64,000 nt of DNA from DASUFZ01 sp035541475 (lineage in GTDB: Bacteria; Myxococcota_A; UBA9160; SMWR01), in NCBI GenBank assembly GCA_035541475.1, contig DATKND010000082.1, positions 1-64,000 on the forward strand. The letters run 5' to 3'. The translations under genes were made by a program, and so were the position numbers. The stretch's first letter is position 1. Every line of letters starts with the position of its first letter. Under the pieces are notes generated by a model. The model saw only the letters and a list, made by a program, of their open reading frames with translations. It was not told the DNA's origin and made no database searches. Shown here piece by piece: positions 26,892 to 34,843 of this stretch.

Positions 26892-27986
26892 ATGGCCGAA
26901 TCCGCCGGTCCGCGTCCTCCCGACCGCGTCACCGACCGCGTGATGCACGGCGAGACCCCGCTCCAGTCCTTCGCCCGCCAGCCCCGCAGCGCGCCCGGGA
27001 CGGGGCTCCGCTCGATCGAGCGCTTCCCCTACTACACGGCCTTCCCGTTCGCGTGGTACCGCGCCTGCCACGCCGAGGATCTGCCGGCAGGCTCCGTGCG
27101 CGCGCTCCGCTATCTCGGCCGCGACCTCGTGGCCTGGCGCGGCGAGGACGGCGCTCCGCACGTGATGGATGCGTACTGTCCGCACCTCGGCGCGCACCTC
27201 GGCTACGGCGGGCGCGTCGAGGGATGCGAGCTCGTCTGTCCGTTCCACTGGTGGCGCTTCGGCGCGGACGGCGCCAACACGAGCGTCCCCTACGACGGCA
27301 CCCGACACCCGAATGCGGCGCTCCACGCCTATCCGACGATCGAGCGCGCGGGTCTCGTGCTCTTCTGGTACCACCCGCGCGGCGAGCCGCCGCTCTGGGA
27401 GGTCCCGGAGCTCGAGGTCCACGGGGCGCCCGGCTGGACGCCCTACGACCGCGCGCTCTGGAAGGTCCGCTGTCCCTGGCAGGAGATGGCGGAGAACGGG
27501 CCCGATTTCATCCACCTCCGGACCGTGCACGGCGCGGCCGACGTGCCGGAGCTCGAGTCCTACGAGCTCGACGGCTACACCACGAGGCTTCGCTCGCGCG
27601 TCCGCTTCGCGACGCCGCGCGGCCCGCAGGAGGGTCGCATCGACACCGACAGTTGGGGCCCCGGCTTCTCGCTCGCGCGCTTCTCGGGAATCCTCGACGC
27701 CTGCTTCGTGTCGGCGCAGACCCCGATCGACTTCGAGTGGACCGAGGTCTCGTTCAACTACACGGTCCACGTGGGCGACGGCCCGGACGCCGCGCGACGC
27801 GCGCGACTCGGTGCGGCCCTCGTCGCCGACCTGAAGCGCCAGGAAGAGGAGGACATCCTCATCTTCGACCACAAGATCTACCAGCCTGCGCCGCGGCTCT
27901 CGCGCGCCGACGGCCCGATCGCGCGCTTCCGCCGCTGGGCGGCGCAGTTCTACGTGGACGGCGACCCACGCGCGGTGACTCGGTAG
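26892..27986 (+). CDS. Rieske non-heme iron oxygenase, KshA/VanA-like
   Basis: The oxygenase component of a two-component hydroxylase, 364 residues. The Rieske [2Fe-2S] ligands are Cys96, His98, Cys116 and His119 (CPH...CPFH). The mononuclear iron site is ENGPDFIHLRTVHG near residues 202-215. The opening RFPYYTAFPFAWYRAC and DAYCPHLGAHLGYGG resemble 3-ketosteroid 9-alpha-hydroxylase KshA and related sterol oxygenases. The ATG at 26892 has GAGGT upstream. No reductase gene is adjacent. The steroid role is inferred from family and the surrounding genes. Confidence 0.85.
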   Translation: MAESAGPRPPDRVTDRVMHGETPLQSFARQPRSAPGTGLRSIERFPYYTAFPFAWYRACHAEDLPAGSVRALRYLGRDLVAWRGEDGAPHVMDAYCPHLGAHLGYGGRVEGCELVCPFHWWRFGADGANTSVPYDGTRHPNAALHAYPTIERAGLVLFWYHPRGEPPLWEVPELEVHGAPGWTPYDRALWKVRCPWQEMAENGPDFIHLRTVHGAADVPELESYELDGYTTRLRSRVRFATPRGPQEGRIDTDSWGPGFSLARFSGILDACFVSAQTPIDFEWTEVSFNYTVHVGDGPDAARRARLGAALVADLKRQEEEDILIFDHKIYQPAPRLSRADGPIARFRRWAAQFYVDGDPRAVTR

Positions 27987-28010
27987 GGACGCAAGGAGGC
28001 CGATGAAAGT

Positions 28011-28080
28011 CGGCCGACGCGCAGTGAGGCGCAGCCGAACGGAGGCCGGTAGCCCGAGCGCGAGCGAATAGCGAGCGCGA
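28011..28080. repeat. Dispersed GC-rich repeat, degenerate copy
   Basis: The 115-bp gap between the Rieske gene and the converging ECH gene contains GCGCAGTGAGGCGCAGCCGA followed by an irregular run of GAGCGCGAGCG units. It resembles the repeat copies at 23848-23893 and 30518-30544. Confidence 0.4.
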
Positions 28081-28101
28081 AGGCCCGGCAAGGAATGGGC
28101 C

Positions 28102-28911
28102 TCACTCGCCGCGGAACACCGGCTCGCGTTTCTCCATGAAGGCGCGCGGGCCCTCGCGCGCGTCCTGCGATCGCATCACCACGGCGGAGCACTCGTTCTC
28201 GATCTCGTAGGCCTGCTCGAGCGGCAGCCCGCTGCTCCGCAGCACCGCCTCCTTGATCTTGCGGAGCGCCAGCGGGCCGTTCTTCGCGAGCCGAGCCGCG
28301 ATCTCCTCCGCGCGCGAGAGCACGCGGTCGGGCTCCACAAGCTCGTTCACGAGCCCGATGCGCCAGGCCTCCTCGGCCGGCATCGCGTCGCCTGTCAGCA
28401 GGATCTCCATCGCCTTGCAGTGCGGGATCTGGCGCGCGAGCCGCGCCATCGAGCCGCCGCCCGGCACGAGGCCCCGCTTCGCCTCCGAGAGCCCGAAGCG
28501 CGCAGTGCTTGATGCGACACGGATGTCGGTCGCCTGGAGGATCTCGCAGCCACCCGCGAGCGCCATCCCGTTGACCGCGGCCACGATCGGCTTGTAGAGC
28601 GCGAAGGGCTTGAGCAGCGCGACCGGCACCTTGTCGAGATTGGCGAGCAGGCGATGGTCCCACTCGTCCTCGGGCTTGCGCGCGCCGGTGAAGAGCGGCA
28701 TCAGCAGGCCGAGATCACCGCCGACGCAGAAGGCCTCGCGGCCCGCGCCCGTGAGGATCGCCACCCGCATCGCGGGGTCGTCGCGGAAGTCGAGCCAGGT
28801 TTCGCCGAGCCGCACCATCATCTGCGGGCTGATCGCGTTGTGGCGCTCGGGCCGGTTGAACGTGACCACCGCGACGCCGTCTGCCCGCTTCTCGTAGATC
28901 AGGTCCGACAC
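28102..28911 (-). CDS. Enoyl-CoA hydratase/isomerase (crotonase family)
   Basis: A crotonase-fold enzyme of 269 residues acting on acyl-CoA. It has VVTFNRPERHNAIS, the oxyanion-hole segment AFCVGGDLG, and AAVNGMALAGGCEILQATDIRVAS with FGLSEAKRGLVPGGGS. One catalytic Glu position is visible in LSEAKRG; the first is Gly/Cys-rich, so isomerase activity is possible. The start is GTG at 28911 with GAGG upstream, 7 nt behind the SDR stop, so the two are co-transcribed. Confidence 0.88.
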   Translation of the reverse strand: MSDLIYEKRADGVAVVTFNRPERHNAISPQMMVRLGETWLDFRDDPAMRVAILTGAGREAFCVGGDLGLLMPLFTGARKPEDEWDHRLLANLDKVPVALLKPFALYKPIVAAVNGMALAGGCEILQATDIRVASSTARFGLSEAKRGLVPGGGSMARLARQIPHCKAMEILLTGDAMPAEEAWRIGLVNELVEPDRVLSRAEEIAARLAKNGPLALRKIKEAVLRSSGLPLEQAYEIENECSAVVMRSQDAREGPRAFMEKREPVFRGE

Positions 28912-28918
28912 GCGAGCC

Positions 28919-29701
28919 TCAGGTATTCTGCACCAGCAGACCGCCGTCCACCGGGATGATCGCGCCGTTCACGTAGGAGGCGGCCGGCAGCGCCAGCGAG
29001 AGCGTCATGTGCGCGACCTCTTCGGGATCGCCGTAGCGGCGCATCGGCACGCGCCGACGCGCGAACTTCGACTTCATCTCGTCGGGAATCGCCTGCGTCA
29101 TGCCGGTGTGGATCGGGCCCGGGCAGATGCAGTTGACCGTCACGCCGCGCGCGCCGAGCTCGACTGCGAGCGCGCGCGTGAGGCCGACCACGCCGTGCTT
29201 GCTGACGGTGTAGGGGCTCGCGCCGGCGGTCGCGCCGAGGCCCTCCGTCGAGGCGATGTTGATGATGCGGCCGGCGCGCTCGCGCAGGAGCTGCGGCAGG
29301 AAGGCCCGGATCAGGCGCACCTGTGCCTCGAGGTTCACGCGCAACGTGAAGTCCCAGGCCGCCTCGTACTCGTCCGACTCGATCGGCCCGCCGCGCACCA
29401 CGCCGGCGTTGTTCACGAGGATGTCGAGCGGACCGAGCCGCGACTCGAGCTCCTCCGGCAGTCCGCGCGCGCTCGCCGCGTTCGCGACGTCGAGCGCGAA
29501 GCCGCAGGCGACGCCGCCGGCCGACTCGATCTCGGCCACCACCTTCTCGACACCGCTTCGCTCGATGTCGAGCACGCCGACGCGCGCGCCCTCATCCGCG
29601 AAGAGATGCGCGGTCGCGCGGCCCATGCCGCTCGCGGCACCGGTGACGAGCGCGACGCGGCCGGCGATGGAGCGGTCGAGACGTGTGAGTCGCTGCTGCA
29701 T
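28919..29701 (-). CDS. Short-chain dehydrogenase/reductase
   Basis: An NAD(P)-dependent oxidoreductase of 260 residues. The cofactor motif is TGAASGMG (about residues 20-27), with an acidic residue after beta-2 (VLDIERS), suggesting NAD. NNAGVV follows, and the catalytic Tyr-x3-Lys is in SPYTVSKHG. The end PVDGGLLVQ is typical of 3-hydroxyacyl-CoA or hydroxysteroid dehydrogenases. A TACACT box at 29727-29722 and GAGGGGGTGA before the ATG give it a normal leader. Confidence 0.9.
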   Translation of the reverse strand: MQQRLTRLDRSIAGRVALVTGAASGMGRATAHLFADEGARVGVLDIERSGVEKVVAEIESAGGVACGFALDVANAASARGLPEELESRLGPLDILVNNAGVVRGGPIESDEYEAAWDFTLRVNLEAQVRLIRAFLPQLLRERAGRIINIASTEGLGATAGASPYTVSKHGVVGLTRALAVELGARGVTVNCICPGPIHTGMTQAIPDEMKSKFARRRVPMRRYGDPEEVAHMTLSLALPAASYVNGAIIPVDGGLLVQNT

Positions 29702-29727
29702 TCACCCCCTCGGATCGGCGGAGTGTA

Positions 29728-30459
29728 TCAGCGCCGTCCTGCGTCGGGTGCGGGCGCGAGCGCGGCCACCAGCTCCTCGAGATGCGCGACGACCGGGCAA
29801 TCGAGCGCTTCGTAGGCGCCGACCGAGTCGATCAACACCGGCGCGAGTCCTGCCCCGCGTGCACCGACCACGTCGATCGCGTAGATGTCGCCCACGTAGC
29901 AGGCGCGCTCCACGCGCACGCCGAGCCGCTCTGCGGCGCGGCGGAAGATGGCCGGGTCGGGCTTCTCGACGCCCTCGTAGTGCGAGTCGACCACGAGCTC
30001 GAGGTGTCGCGTCAGGCCTCGCTCGCGGAGGATCGCCTCGACGCGTCCGTCCGCGTTGGAGATCACCGCGAGCCGCAGCCCTCGATCGCGGAGCGCCGCC
30101 AGCGCCGCCTCGGCGCCCGGCGCGGAGTTTCGCCACAGGTTCTCGCGCGCGTGCTCGCGCTCGAGGTCGGCCACCACCGCGTCGCGAACGCGAGCATCGA
30201 CGCCCGCCGCGGCGAGCAGCGTCCCGAAGTAGCTCGGGCGGCGCGCGCCATCGCTCGTGACCGCGCCCGCGGCCGCGCGCGCGTGCCGGTCGATCGCGCG
30301 CCGCGCTGCGCCCTCGGCGCGCCGCAGCGCCTGCGGCATCGCCTCGTGGCCGTGCGCGGCCGCGCGTGCAGCGATCCATGCGTAGTCGAGCTCGATCAGC
30401 GTTCCGCCCGCGTCGAAGAAGATCGCGTCGAGATCATCGAGCCGGGGAAGCGGCCGCAC
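29728..30459 (-). CDS. HAD-superfamily hydrolase
   Basis: A phosphatase or dehalogenase of the HAD superfamily, 243 residues. Motif I is IFFDAGGTLIE, where the second Asp is replaced by Gly, as in dehalogenase-like members such as HDHD3. Motif II is VISNADG, and motifs III and IV are EKPDPAIF and CYVGDIYAIDVVGARGAG. The start is GTG at 30459 with TAGTTT 6 nt upstream and no Shine-Dalgarno sequence. The substrate is unknown. Confidence 0.82.
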   Translation of the reverse strand: MRPLPRLDDLDAIFFDAGGTLIELDYAWIAARAAAHGHEAMPQALRRAEGAARRAIDRHARAAAGAVTSDGARRPSYFGTLLAAAGVDARVRDAVVADLEREHARENLWRNSAPGAEAALAALRDRGLRLAVISNADGRVEAILRERGLTRHLELVVDSHYEGVEKPDPAIFRRAAERLGVRVERACYVGDIYAIDVVGARGAGLAPVLIDSVGAYEALDCPVVAHLEELVAALAPAPDAGRR

Positions 30460-30648
30460 CCGCGCAAACTAACGCAAGCCGCCGCAGGCGGCGCGCAGGG
30501 AGCAGCAAGCCGTCCGGCGCGCAGCGAGGCGAAGCGGAGCGGAGATCGCACGAGATTGGCGAGCGAAGAGTCGGATGACGAGACCCGGTCTGTGAGGTCT
30601 CGGCGCTTCGCTGGCGGCCGCTGTCATCATGCCGATAGTCTCCGCCGC
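30460..30648. promoter_or_regulatory. Divergent intergenic region with two -10 boxes and repeats
   Basis: Facing left is TAGTTT (30471-30466), 6 nt before the HAD GTG. Facing right is TAGTCT (30636-30641), 7 nt before the epimerase GTG. Between them lie a 22-bp repeat identical to 9078-9099 (at 30474-30495) and a copy of the GCGCAGCGAGGCGAAGC repeat (30518-30544). Confidence 0.5.
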
Positions 30649-31545
30649 GTGCAGGCACTCGTGACCGGCGCGGCGGGATTCGTCGGCCGGCGGCTCGTGC
30701 CGCGCATGCAGCGCGAAGGCTGGCAGGTGCGCGCGGTCGACCGCGAGCTCGACGTGCGCGACTTCGACGCGGTGGACGGCTGTGTCGCCGAGCTCGCGCC
30801 GCGCGTCGTCGTGCACCTCGCCGCACAGAGCTCGGTGGGGCAGTCGCACGACGAGCCCGAGGCGAGCGCGCGCATCAACTTCGTCGGCGCGCGCAACCTG
30901 CTCGAGGCGGTCGCGCGGCACGCGCCCCGCGCGCGCGTGCTGCTCGTCGGGTCGGGCGAGCAGTACGGACCGGCCGAGCCGGGCAGCGCGCCGTGGACCG
31001 AAGCCGCGCCGCTACGACCGAGCAGCCCCTACGCGCGCAGCAAGGCCTGCGCCGACCTGCTCGGCGCTCGCTACGCCGCGGACGGATGCGACGTCGTGCG
31101 CGTGCGCGCCTTCAACCACACCGGCCCCGGGCAGAGCGACGTCTTCGTGCTCGCGAGCTTCGCGCGTCAGGCCGCCGAGATCGCGGCCAGACGGCGCGAT
31201 CCCGAGCTCGTAGTCGGCAATCTCGATTCGGTGCGCGATTTCCTCGACGTCGACGACGTGGTCGACGCCTATTTGCGTCTGCTCGATCCGCGCGTGCCGG
31301 CGGGCGCCTACAACGTCGCGAGCGGGGTCGGGCGGCGGATCGGCGCGCTGCTCGACGCGCTGCGTGCGCAGGCCGAGATCGAGGCGCGGGTGCGGGTCGA
31401 TCCGGCGCGAGTGCGGTCCGCAGACGCCTCGGTCGGCGACGCCGCGAAGCTGCGCGCCGCGACGGGCTGGGCGCCGCGCGTGCCCTTCGAGCTCACCTTG
31501 CGCCGCCTGCTCGACGACTGGCGAGCGCGCGTGGCCGCCGCATGA
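30649..31545 (+). CDS. NAD-dependent epimerase/dehydratase (GDP-6-deoxy-mannose reductase-like)
   Basis: An extended short-chain dehydrogenase of 298 residues acting on a nucleotide sugar. It has VTGAAGFVGRRL (about residues 4-15), HLAAQSSVGQS, the catalytic SSPYARSKACAD and the RAFNHTGPGQ segment. The last two closely resemble GDP-4-keto-6-deoxy-mannose reductase (Rmd), which makes GDP-rhamnose. The GTG at 30649 is leaderless-like. Its last 53 nt overlap the end of prmA on the other strand. Confidence 0.85.
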   Translation: MQALVTGAAGFVGRRLVPRMQREGWQVRAVDRELDVRDFDAVDGCVAELAPRVVVHLAAQSSVGQSHDEPEASARINFVGARNLLEAVARHAPRARVLLVGSGEQYGPAEPGSAPWTEAAPLRPSSPYARSKACADLLGARYAADGCDVVRVRAFNHTGPGQSDVFVLASFARQAAEIAARRRDPELVVGNLDSVRDFLDVDDVVDAYLRLLDPRVPAGAYNVASGVGRRIGALLDALRAQAEIEARVRVDPARVRSADASVGDAAKLRAATGWAPRVPFELTLRRLLDDWRARVAAA

Positions 31546-32437
31546 GCGTCGCGATCCAACGCGCGCCGCTCGCGTCGTCGCGCACGAGGATTCGCGCGGG
31601 CTCGAGCCCCAGGCCGCGCGCCTGCGCCGCGATCGCGGCGCCTTCTTCCGCCAGCAGCCCCGAGAGCGCGAGCTCGCCGCGCTCGCGGAGATGCGCGGCC
31701 AGAGCCGGCAGCACCGGCTCGAGCTCGCGGCGCAGCAGATTCGCGCTGATCCAGTCGAAGCGCGCCTCCGGTGCGAGGCTCTCGACGCCACCGGTCCACA
31801 CCCGGAGCCGGGCACCGAGCCCGTTCCGTGCCGCGTTGTCGCGCGCCTCGGGCGCCGCGAGTGGATCGAGATCGAAGCCGAAGGCGAGCGCGCCGCCGGG
31901 CGCGAGCGCGAGCGCGGCCAGGGCCAGCACCCCGCTGCCCGTGCCGACGTCGAGGATGCGCGCGCAGCGCGCGAGTCGCGGCGCGCGCACCGCGACGAGC
32001 TCCAGCGCCAGCCGCGTCGACTCGTGCGCGCCGGTGCCGAAGGCCTGGCCGGGATCCACGACCAGCACGGATTGCCCGGCGGCGGCGTCGAAGGCCGCGA
32101 AGGAAGGCCGCACGGCCAGCCGAGAAGAGACGACGTTGGGCACGAGCTCCCGCTTCCACGCCTCGGACCAATCGACGGCGGGCAGCGCGCGCGGTGGTGT
32201 CACGCGCGCGCCGGTGCCGGCCGCCGCGGCGGCGGCGCTCCACACCGCGTTCGCGGAGCTCGCCGGCGCGTAGAGCAGGAACGTGACGACGCCGCCTTCC
32301 TCACGTTCCTCGCACCCCAGCGCGCCGGCCGCATACGCCTCCGCGACGGCTCGCTCGGCGGCATCGCGGTCGCGCGCGCACACCGCGATCTCGTGGGTCG
32401 CGTCGCTGGCATGGCTCTGCCTCGGCATGGCGCTCAC
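31493..32437 (-). CDS. prmA: Ribosomal protein L11 methyltransferase PrmA
   Basis: A SAM-dependent enzyme that trimethylates lysines of ribosomal protein L11. The 314 residues contain the diagnostic DPGQAFGTGAHESTRL (about 130-145), motif I DVGTGSGVLALAAL and the catalytic-region ISANLL. The GTG at 32437 is chosen because the N-terminal domain is complete from there; an ATG at 32428 is the alternative. The 5' end overlaps the divergent aminopeptidase-like gene and the 3' end overlaps the epimerase. Confidence 0.85.
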   Translation of the reverse strand: MSAMPRQSHASDATHEIAVCARDRDAAERAVAEAYAAGALGCEEREEGGVVTFLLYAPASSANAVWSAAAAAAGTGARVTPPRALPAVDWSEAWKRELVPNVVSSRLAVRPSFAAFDAAAGQSVLVVDPGQAFGTGAHESTRLALELVAVRAPRLARCARILDVGTGSGVLALAALALAPGGALAFGFDLDPLAAPEARDNAARNGLGARLRVWTGGVESLAPEARFDWISANLLRRELEPVLPALAAHLRERGELALSGLLAEEGAAIAAQARGLGLEPARILVRDDASGARWIATLMRRPRALASRRAGGAR

Positions 32438-33422
32438 GGGCTGCTATCTCGGGCACGTCGCGAGCGGACAGACGCGGCTGCTGCTCGCGCGCGAGCCGAT
32501 CACGACCCTGCTCGGAGACGCCTCGACCCCGCCGGCCCTGCGCGACCGCCTGGTGCTCGTCTCGCAGGTGCGCGACTTCGCGGCGGGCCTCGGGCTGCGG
32601 GTCGGCACGCGCTACACCCAGTATGCGCCGTGGCCCGGCGATCGCGTCGTCACCACCGTGGTCGCGACGCGCGCCGGAGAGGTCGAGCCGGCGGGCTTCT
32701 GGTTCCCGATCGTAGGCCGCGTGCCCTACAAGGGGTACTTCGATCCGGCGCGCGCGGACGACGAGGCCGCGGCGCTGCGAGCCAGCGGACTCGACGTTTG
32801 CGAGTCGCCGGTCGCGGCCTACTCGACGCTCGGCTGGTTCGACGATCCCGTCACCGAACCGATGCTGCGCGAGCCGGAGGGCGAGCTCGTCGAGACGCTC
32901 TTCCACGAGCTGCTGCACGCGACGGTCTACCTGCGCGGCGACTCCGACTGGAGCGAGGGCACCGCGAGCTTCGTCGGCGAGGAGGCGCGCGTGCGCTTCT
33001 ACGCCGCGACGCGCGGCGAAGAGGCGGCCGCGCGAGAGCGCGAGCGCGTCGGCGCGCGCCGCCGCCTGCGCGAGGCGCTGCTCGGGACGCGCGTCGAGGT
33101 GGAGCGACTCTACGCCGTGTCGCAGCCGGGTCCCGCGCGCGACGGCGCGCGCGCGGAGCTCGACCGGCTCGCGCGCGAGGCCGTCGCGGCGATCGCGCCC
33201 CCCGGCGAAGGCGCGGCGTGGAGCGCGCACGTCCGCACCAACGACGCCTGCCTCGCGCTCGCGGCCACCTACGCCGGACTGACGCCCTGTCTCGACGCGA
33301 GGCTCGACGCCTTGCACGGCGACCTCTCCGGGCTCGTCGCCGAGCTCGTCGCGGCCAGCGAGACGGATGACCCGCGCCGCGCCCTCTTCGGCGGCGGAGG
33401 CTGCCCGGCCGGCTCGATCTGA
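32283..33422 (+). CDS. Putative aminopeptidase lipoprotein (PF10023 family)
   Basis: The mature part matches the Aminopep (DUF2265) family: RDFAAGLGLRVGTRYTQYA, FWFPIVGRVPYKGYFD, AAYSTLGWFDDP and a zinc-type HELLH motif where most members have HELAH. The lipobox is in GMALTGC. The true start is uncertain. An ATG at 32427 leaves only 5 residues before the lipobox Cys, so the upstream GTG at 32283 is reported; it gives a long Arg-rich n-region before the hydrophobic stretch. That start overlaps prmA head-to-head by about 155 bp. Function in peptide turnover is inferred from the metal motif. Confidence 0.75.
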   Translation: MTTPPSSRSSHPSAPAAYASATARSAASRSRAHTAISWVASLAWLCLGMALTGCYLGHVASGQTRLLLAREPITTLLGDASTPPALRDRLVLVSQVRDFAAGLGLRVGTRYTQYAPWPGDRVVTTVVATRAGEVEPAGFWFPIVGRVPYKGYFDPARADDEAAALRASGLDVCESPVAAYSTLGWFDDPVTEPMLREPEGELVETLFHELLHATVYLRGDSDWSEGTASFVGEEARVRFYAATRGEEAAARERERVGARRRLREALLGTRVEVERLYAVSQPGPARDGARAELDRLAREAVAAIAPPGEGAAWSAHVRTNDACLALAATYAGLTPCLDARLDALHGDLSGLVAELVAASETDDPRRALFGGGGCPAGSI

Positions 33423-33426
33423 AGGT

Positions 33427-34671
33427 CTACTGCTCGAGCGACTCGGCCGGCACGTCGAAGTACTCGACGTAGCGCCGGAAGCGCTCGCGCGCTTCGCCGA
33501 CGTCGATGCCGGTGTCGGAGAAGCGGTAGCGGTGCGCGCCGTGCTTGTCGCTCGGATTCTCCGCGAGGTGTCGACGGATGCCCTCTTCGGCCGCCGGCGT
33601 GAACTCGAGCTCGTAGTGCGCGTAGATCCGCCGGATGCCGCCGATCGGGTCCTGCAGCAGCTCGCGGAAGTGGAAATCGACGATGCGCCCGGGCGGCACC
33701 ACGCCCCGCTGGCGCGCATCGACCGAGCGGTCGAGCGCGGTCGCGATCTCCTCGATCCACTCCTTCGCGATCGCGCGGCGGTCGACGCGACGCGCCGTCA
33801 GGCCCCGCAAGGTCTCGGTCAGGCTCGCGAGCGACGCGATCACCCGCAGCGGATCGCGATGCGTCTGGACGAGCCGCGCATCCGGGTACTCCGCGAGAAC
33901 CCGGTCGAGCGCCCACAGATGGCCGGGCGACTTCAGCACCCAGCGCTCCGCGGGCCAGCGCCACTGCAGGAGCTGCAGGAAGCGACGGTGCGCAGCGTAG
34001 ACCGGGCGCAGGTCCGCGTCGCGCTGCAGCCAGGCCGAGTACGAGGGCACGTCGTACGAGATCTGGTAGAGCATGCTGGCGAATTCGTGCGCGGTGATCG
34101 CAACACATTCCTGGGGCAGCCTGGCTCCCATCGGGTGCATCTTTTTGAACTCGGGCATCAGGCGGTCGACCCCGGCGAGCTCCGCATCGAGCGCCGCGAT
34201 GCGCGGATCGTCGTGCGCGTGCTCGCGCTCGGGTGGCGGACACGGCACCGCGAGCTCCCACGAATACGGCACGCGATTCGCGGGGTCCTGGGCGAGCAGA
34301 TCGTGCAGGATCGTCGTGCCCGTGCGGCCCATGCCGACGACGAAGAGCGGACGCTCGATCGCCTGCTTCGCGATCTCCGGATGGCGCTGCCGCCACGACT
34401 GCATCTCGATCCGGTTGACGAGACAGCGCAGGATGTCGCGGCGCACAATCGTGCGGCCGAGCGGGGTGAGATCGGCCTCCTGCTCGAGCGATGCGCACAG
34501 GCGCCCGAGCCCTTCGCGGAAGCCGTCGTCGCCGACATCCGTGCCGCCCGCCTTGCGCCGTGCCTCGGCGACCAGGCGCTCGGGATCGAGCGGGAACAGC
34601 CAGCGCGCGAACGGCGCGGCACCCGCATTGAAGGCGCGCACCGCGAACGGCAGTCGGACCGGATCATCCAT
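33427..34671 (-). CDS. Sulfotransferase (Sulfotransfer_3 type)
   Basis: A 414-residue PAPS-dependent sulfotransferase-like protein, unrelated in detail to the one at 9.9 kb. The PAPS loop is PLFVVGMGRTGTTILHDLL (about residues 124-142). VLKSPGHLWALD and VQTHRDPLRVIASL supply the second cofactor contact. Relatives are common in sterol- and lipid-rich actinobacterial and deltaproteobacterial genomes. AGGTGT precedes the ATG at 34671; TATACT at 34696-34691 is a good -10. The acceptor is unknown. Confidence 0.83.
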   Translation of the reverse strand: MDDPVRLPFAVRAFNAGAAPFARWLFPLDPERLVAEARRKAGGTDVGDDGFREGLGRLCASLEQEADLTPLGRTIVRRDILRCLVNRIEMQSWRQRHPEIAKQAIERPLFVVGMGRTGTTILHDLLAQDPANRVPYSWELAVPCPPPEREHAHDDPRIAALDAELAGVDRLMPEFKKMHPMGARLPQECVAITAHEFASMLYQISYDVPSYSAWLQRDADLRPVYAAHRRFLQLLQWRWPAERWVLKSPGHLWALDRVLAEYPDARLVQTHRDPLRVIASLASLTETLRGLTARRVDRRAIAKEWIEEIATALDRSVDARQRGVVPPGRIVDFHFRELLQDPIGGIRRIYAHYELEFTPAAEEGIRRHLAENPSDKHGAHRYRFSDTGIDVGEARERFRRYVEYFDVPAESLEQ

Positions 34672-34690
34672 GGGACACCTCGGGCGGCGC

Positions 34691-34696
34691 AGTATA
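34691..34696 (-). promoter_or_regulatory. -10 promoter box of the second sulfotransferase
   Basis: TATACT on the minus strand, 19 nt before the ATG, leaves room for a leader with the AGGTGT ribosome site. Confidence 0.45.
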
Positions 34697-34843
34697 CGCA
34701 GGACCGAGCGCGACCGAGCTGCAGCCCCGCTGCACGGATGCCGTGCGCCGTTGCCGGCGACTTGCCGATGCGAGCGGCGGGAGCCGCAAGCGGTCCGCGA
34801 CGATTCGCTCAAACCGCCGGCACCGACGGCCGAAGCGTGCCGG

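Noticed and set aside
31364..33370. Long plus-strand frame opposite prmA
   Set aside because: Low-complexity translation opposite PrmA and out of frame with the aminopeptidase gene.
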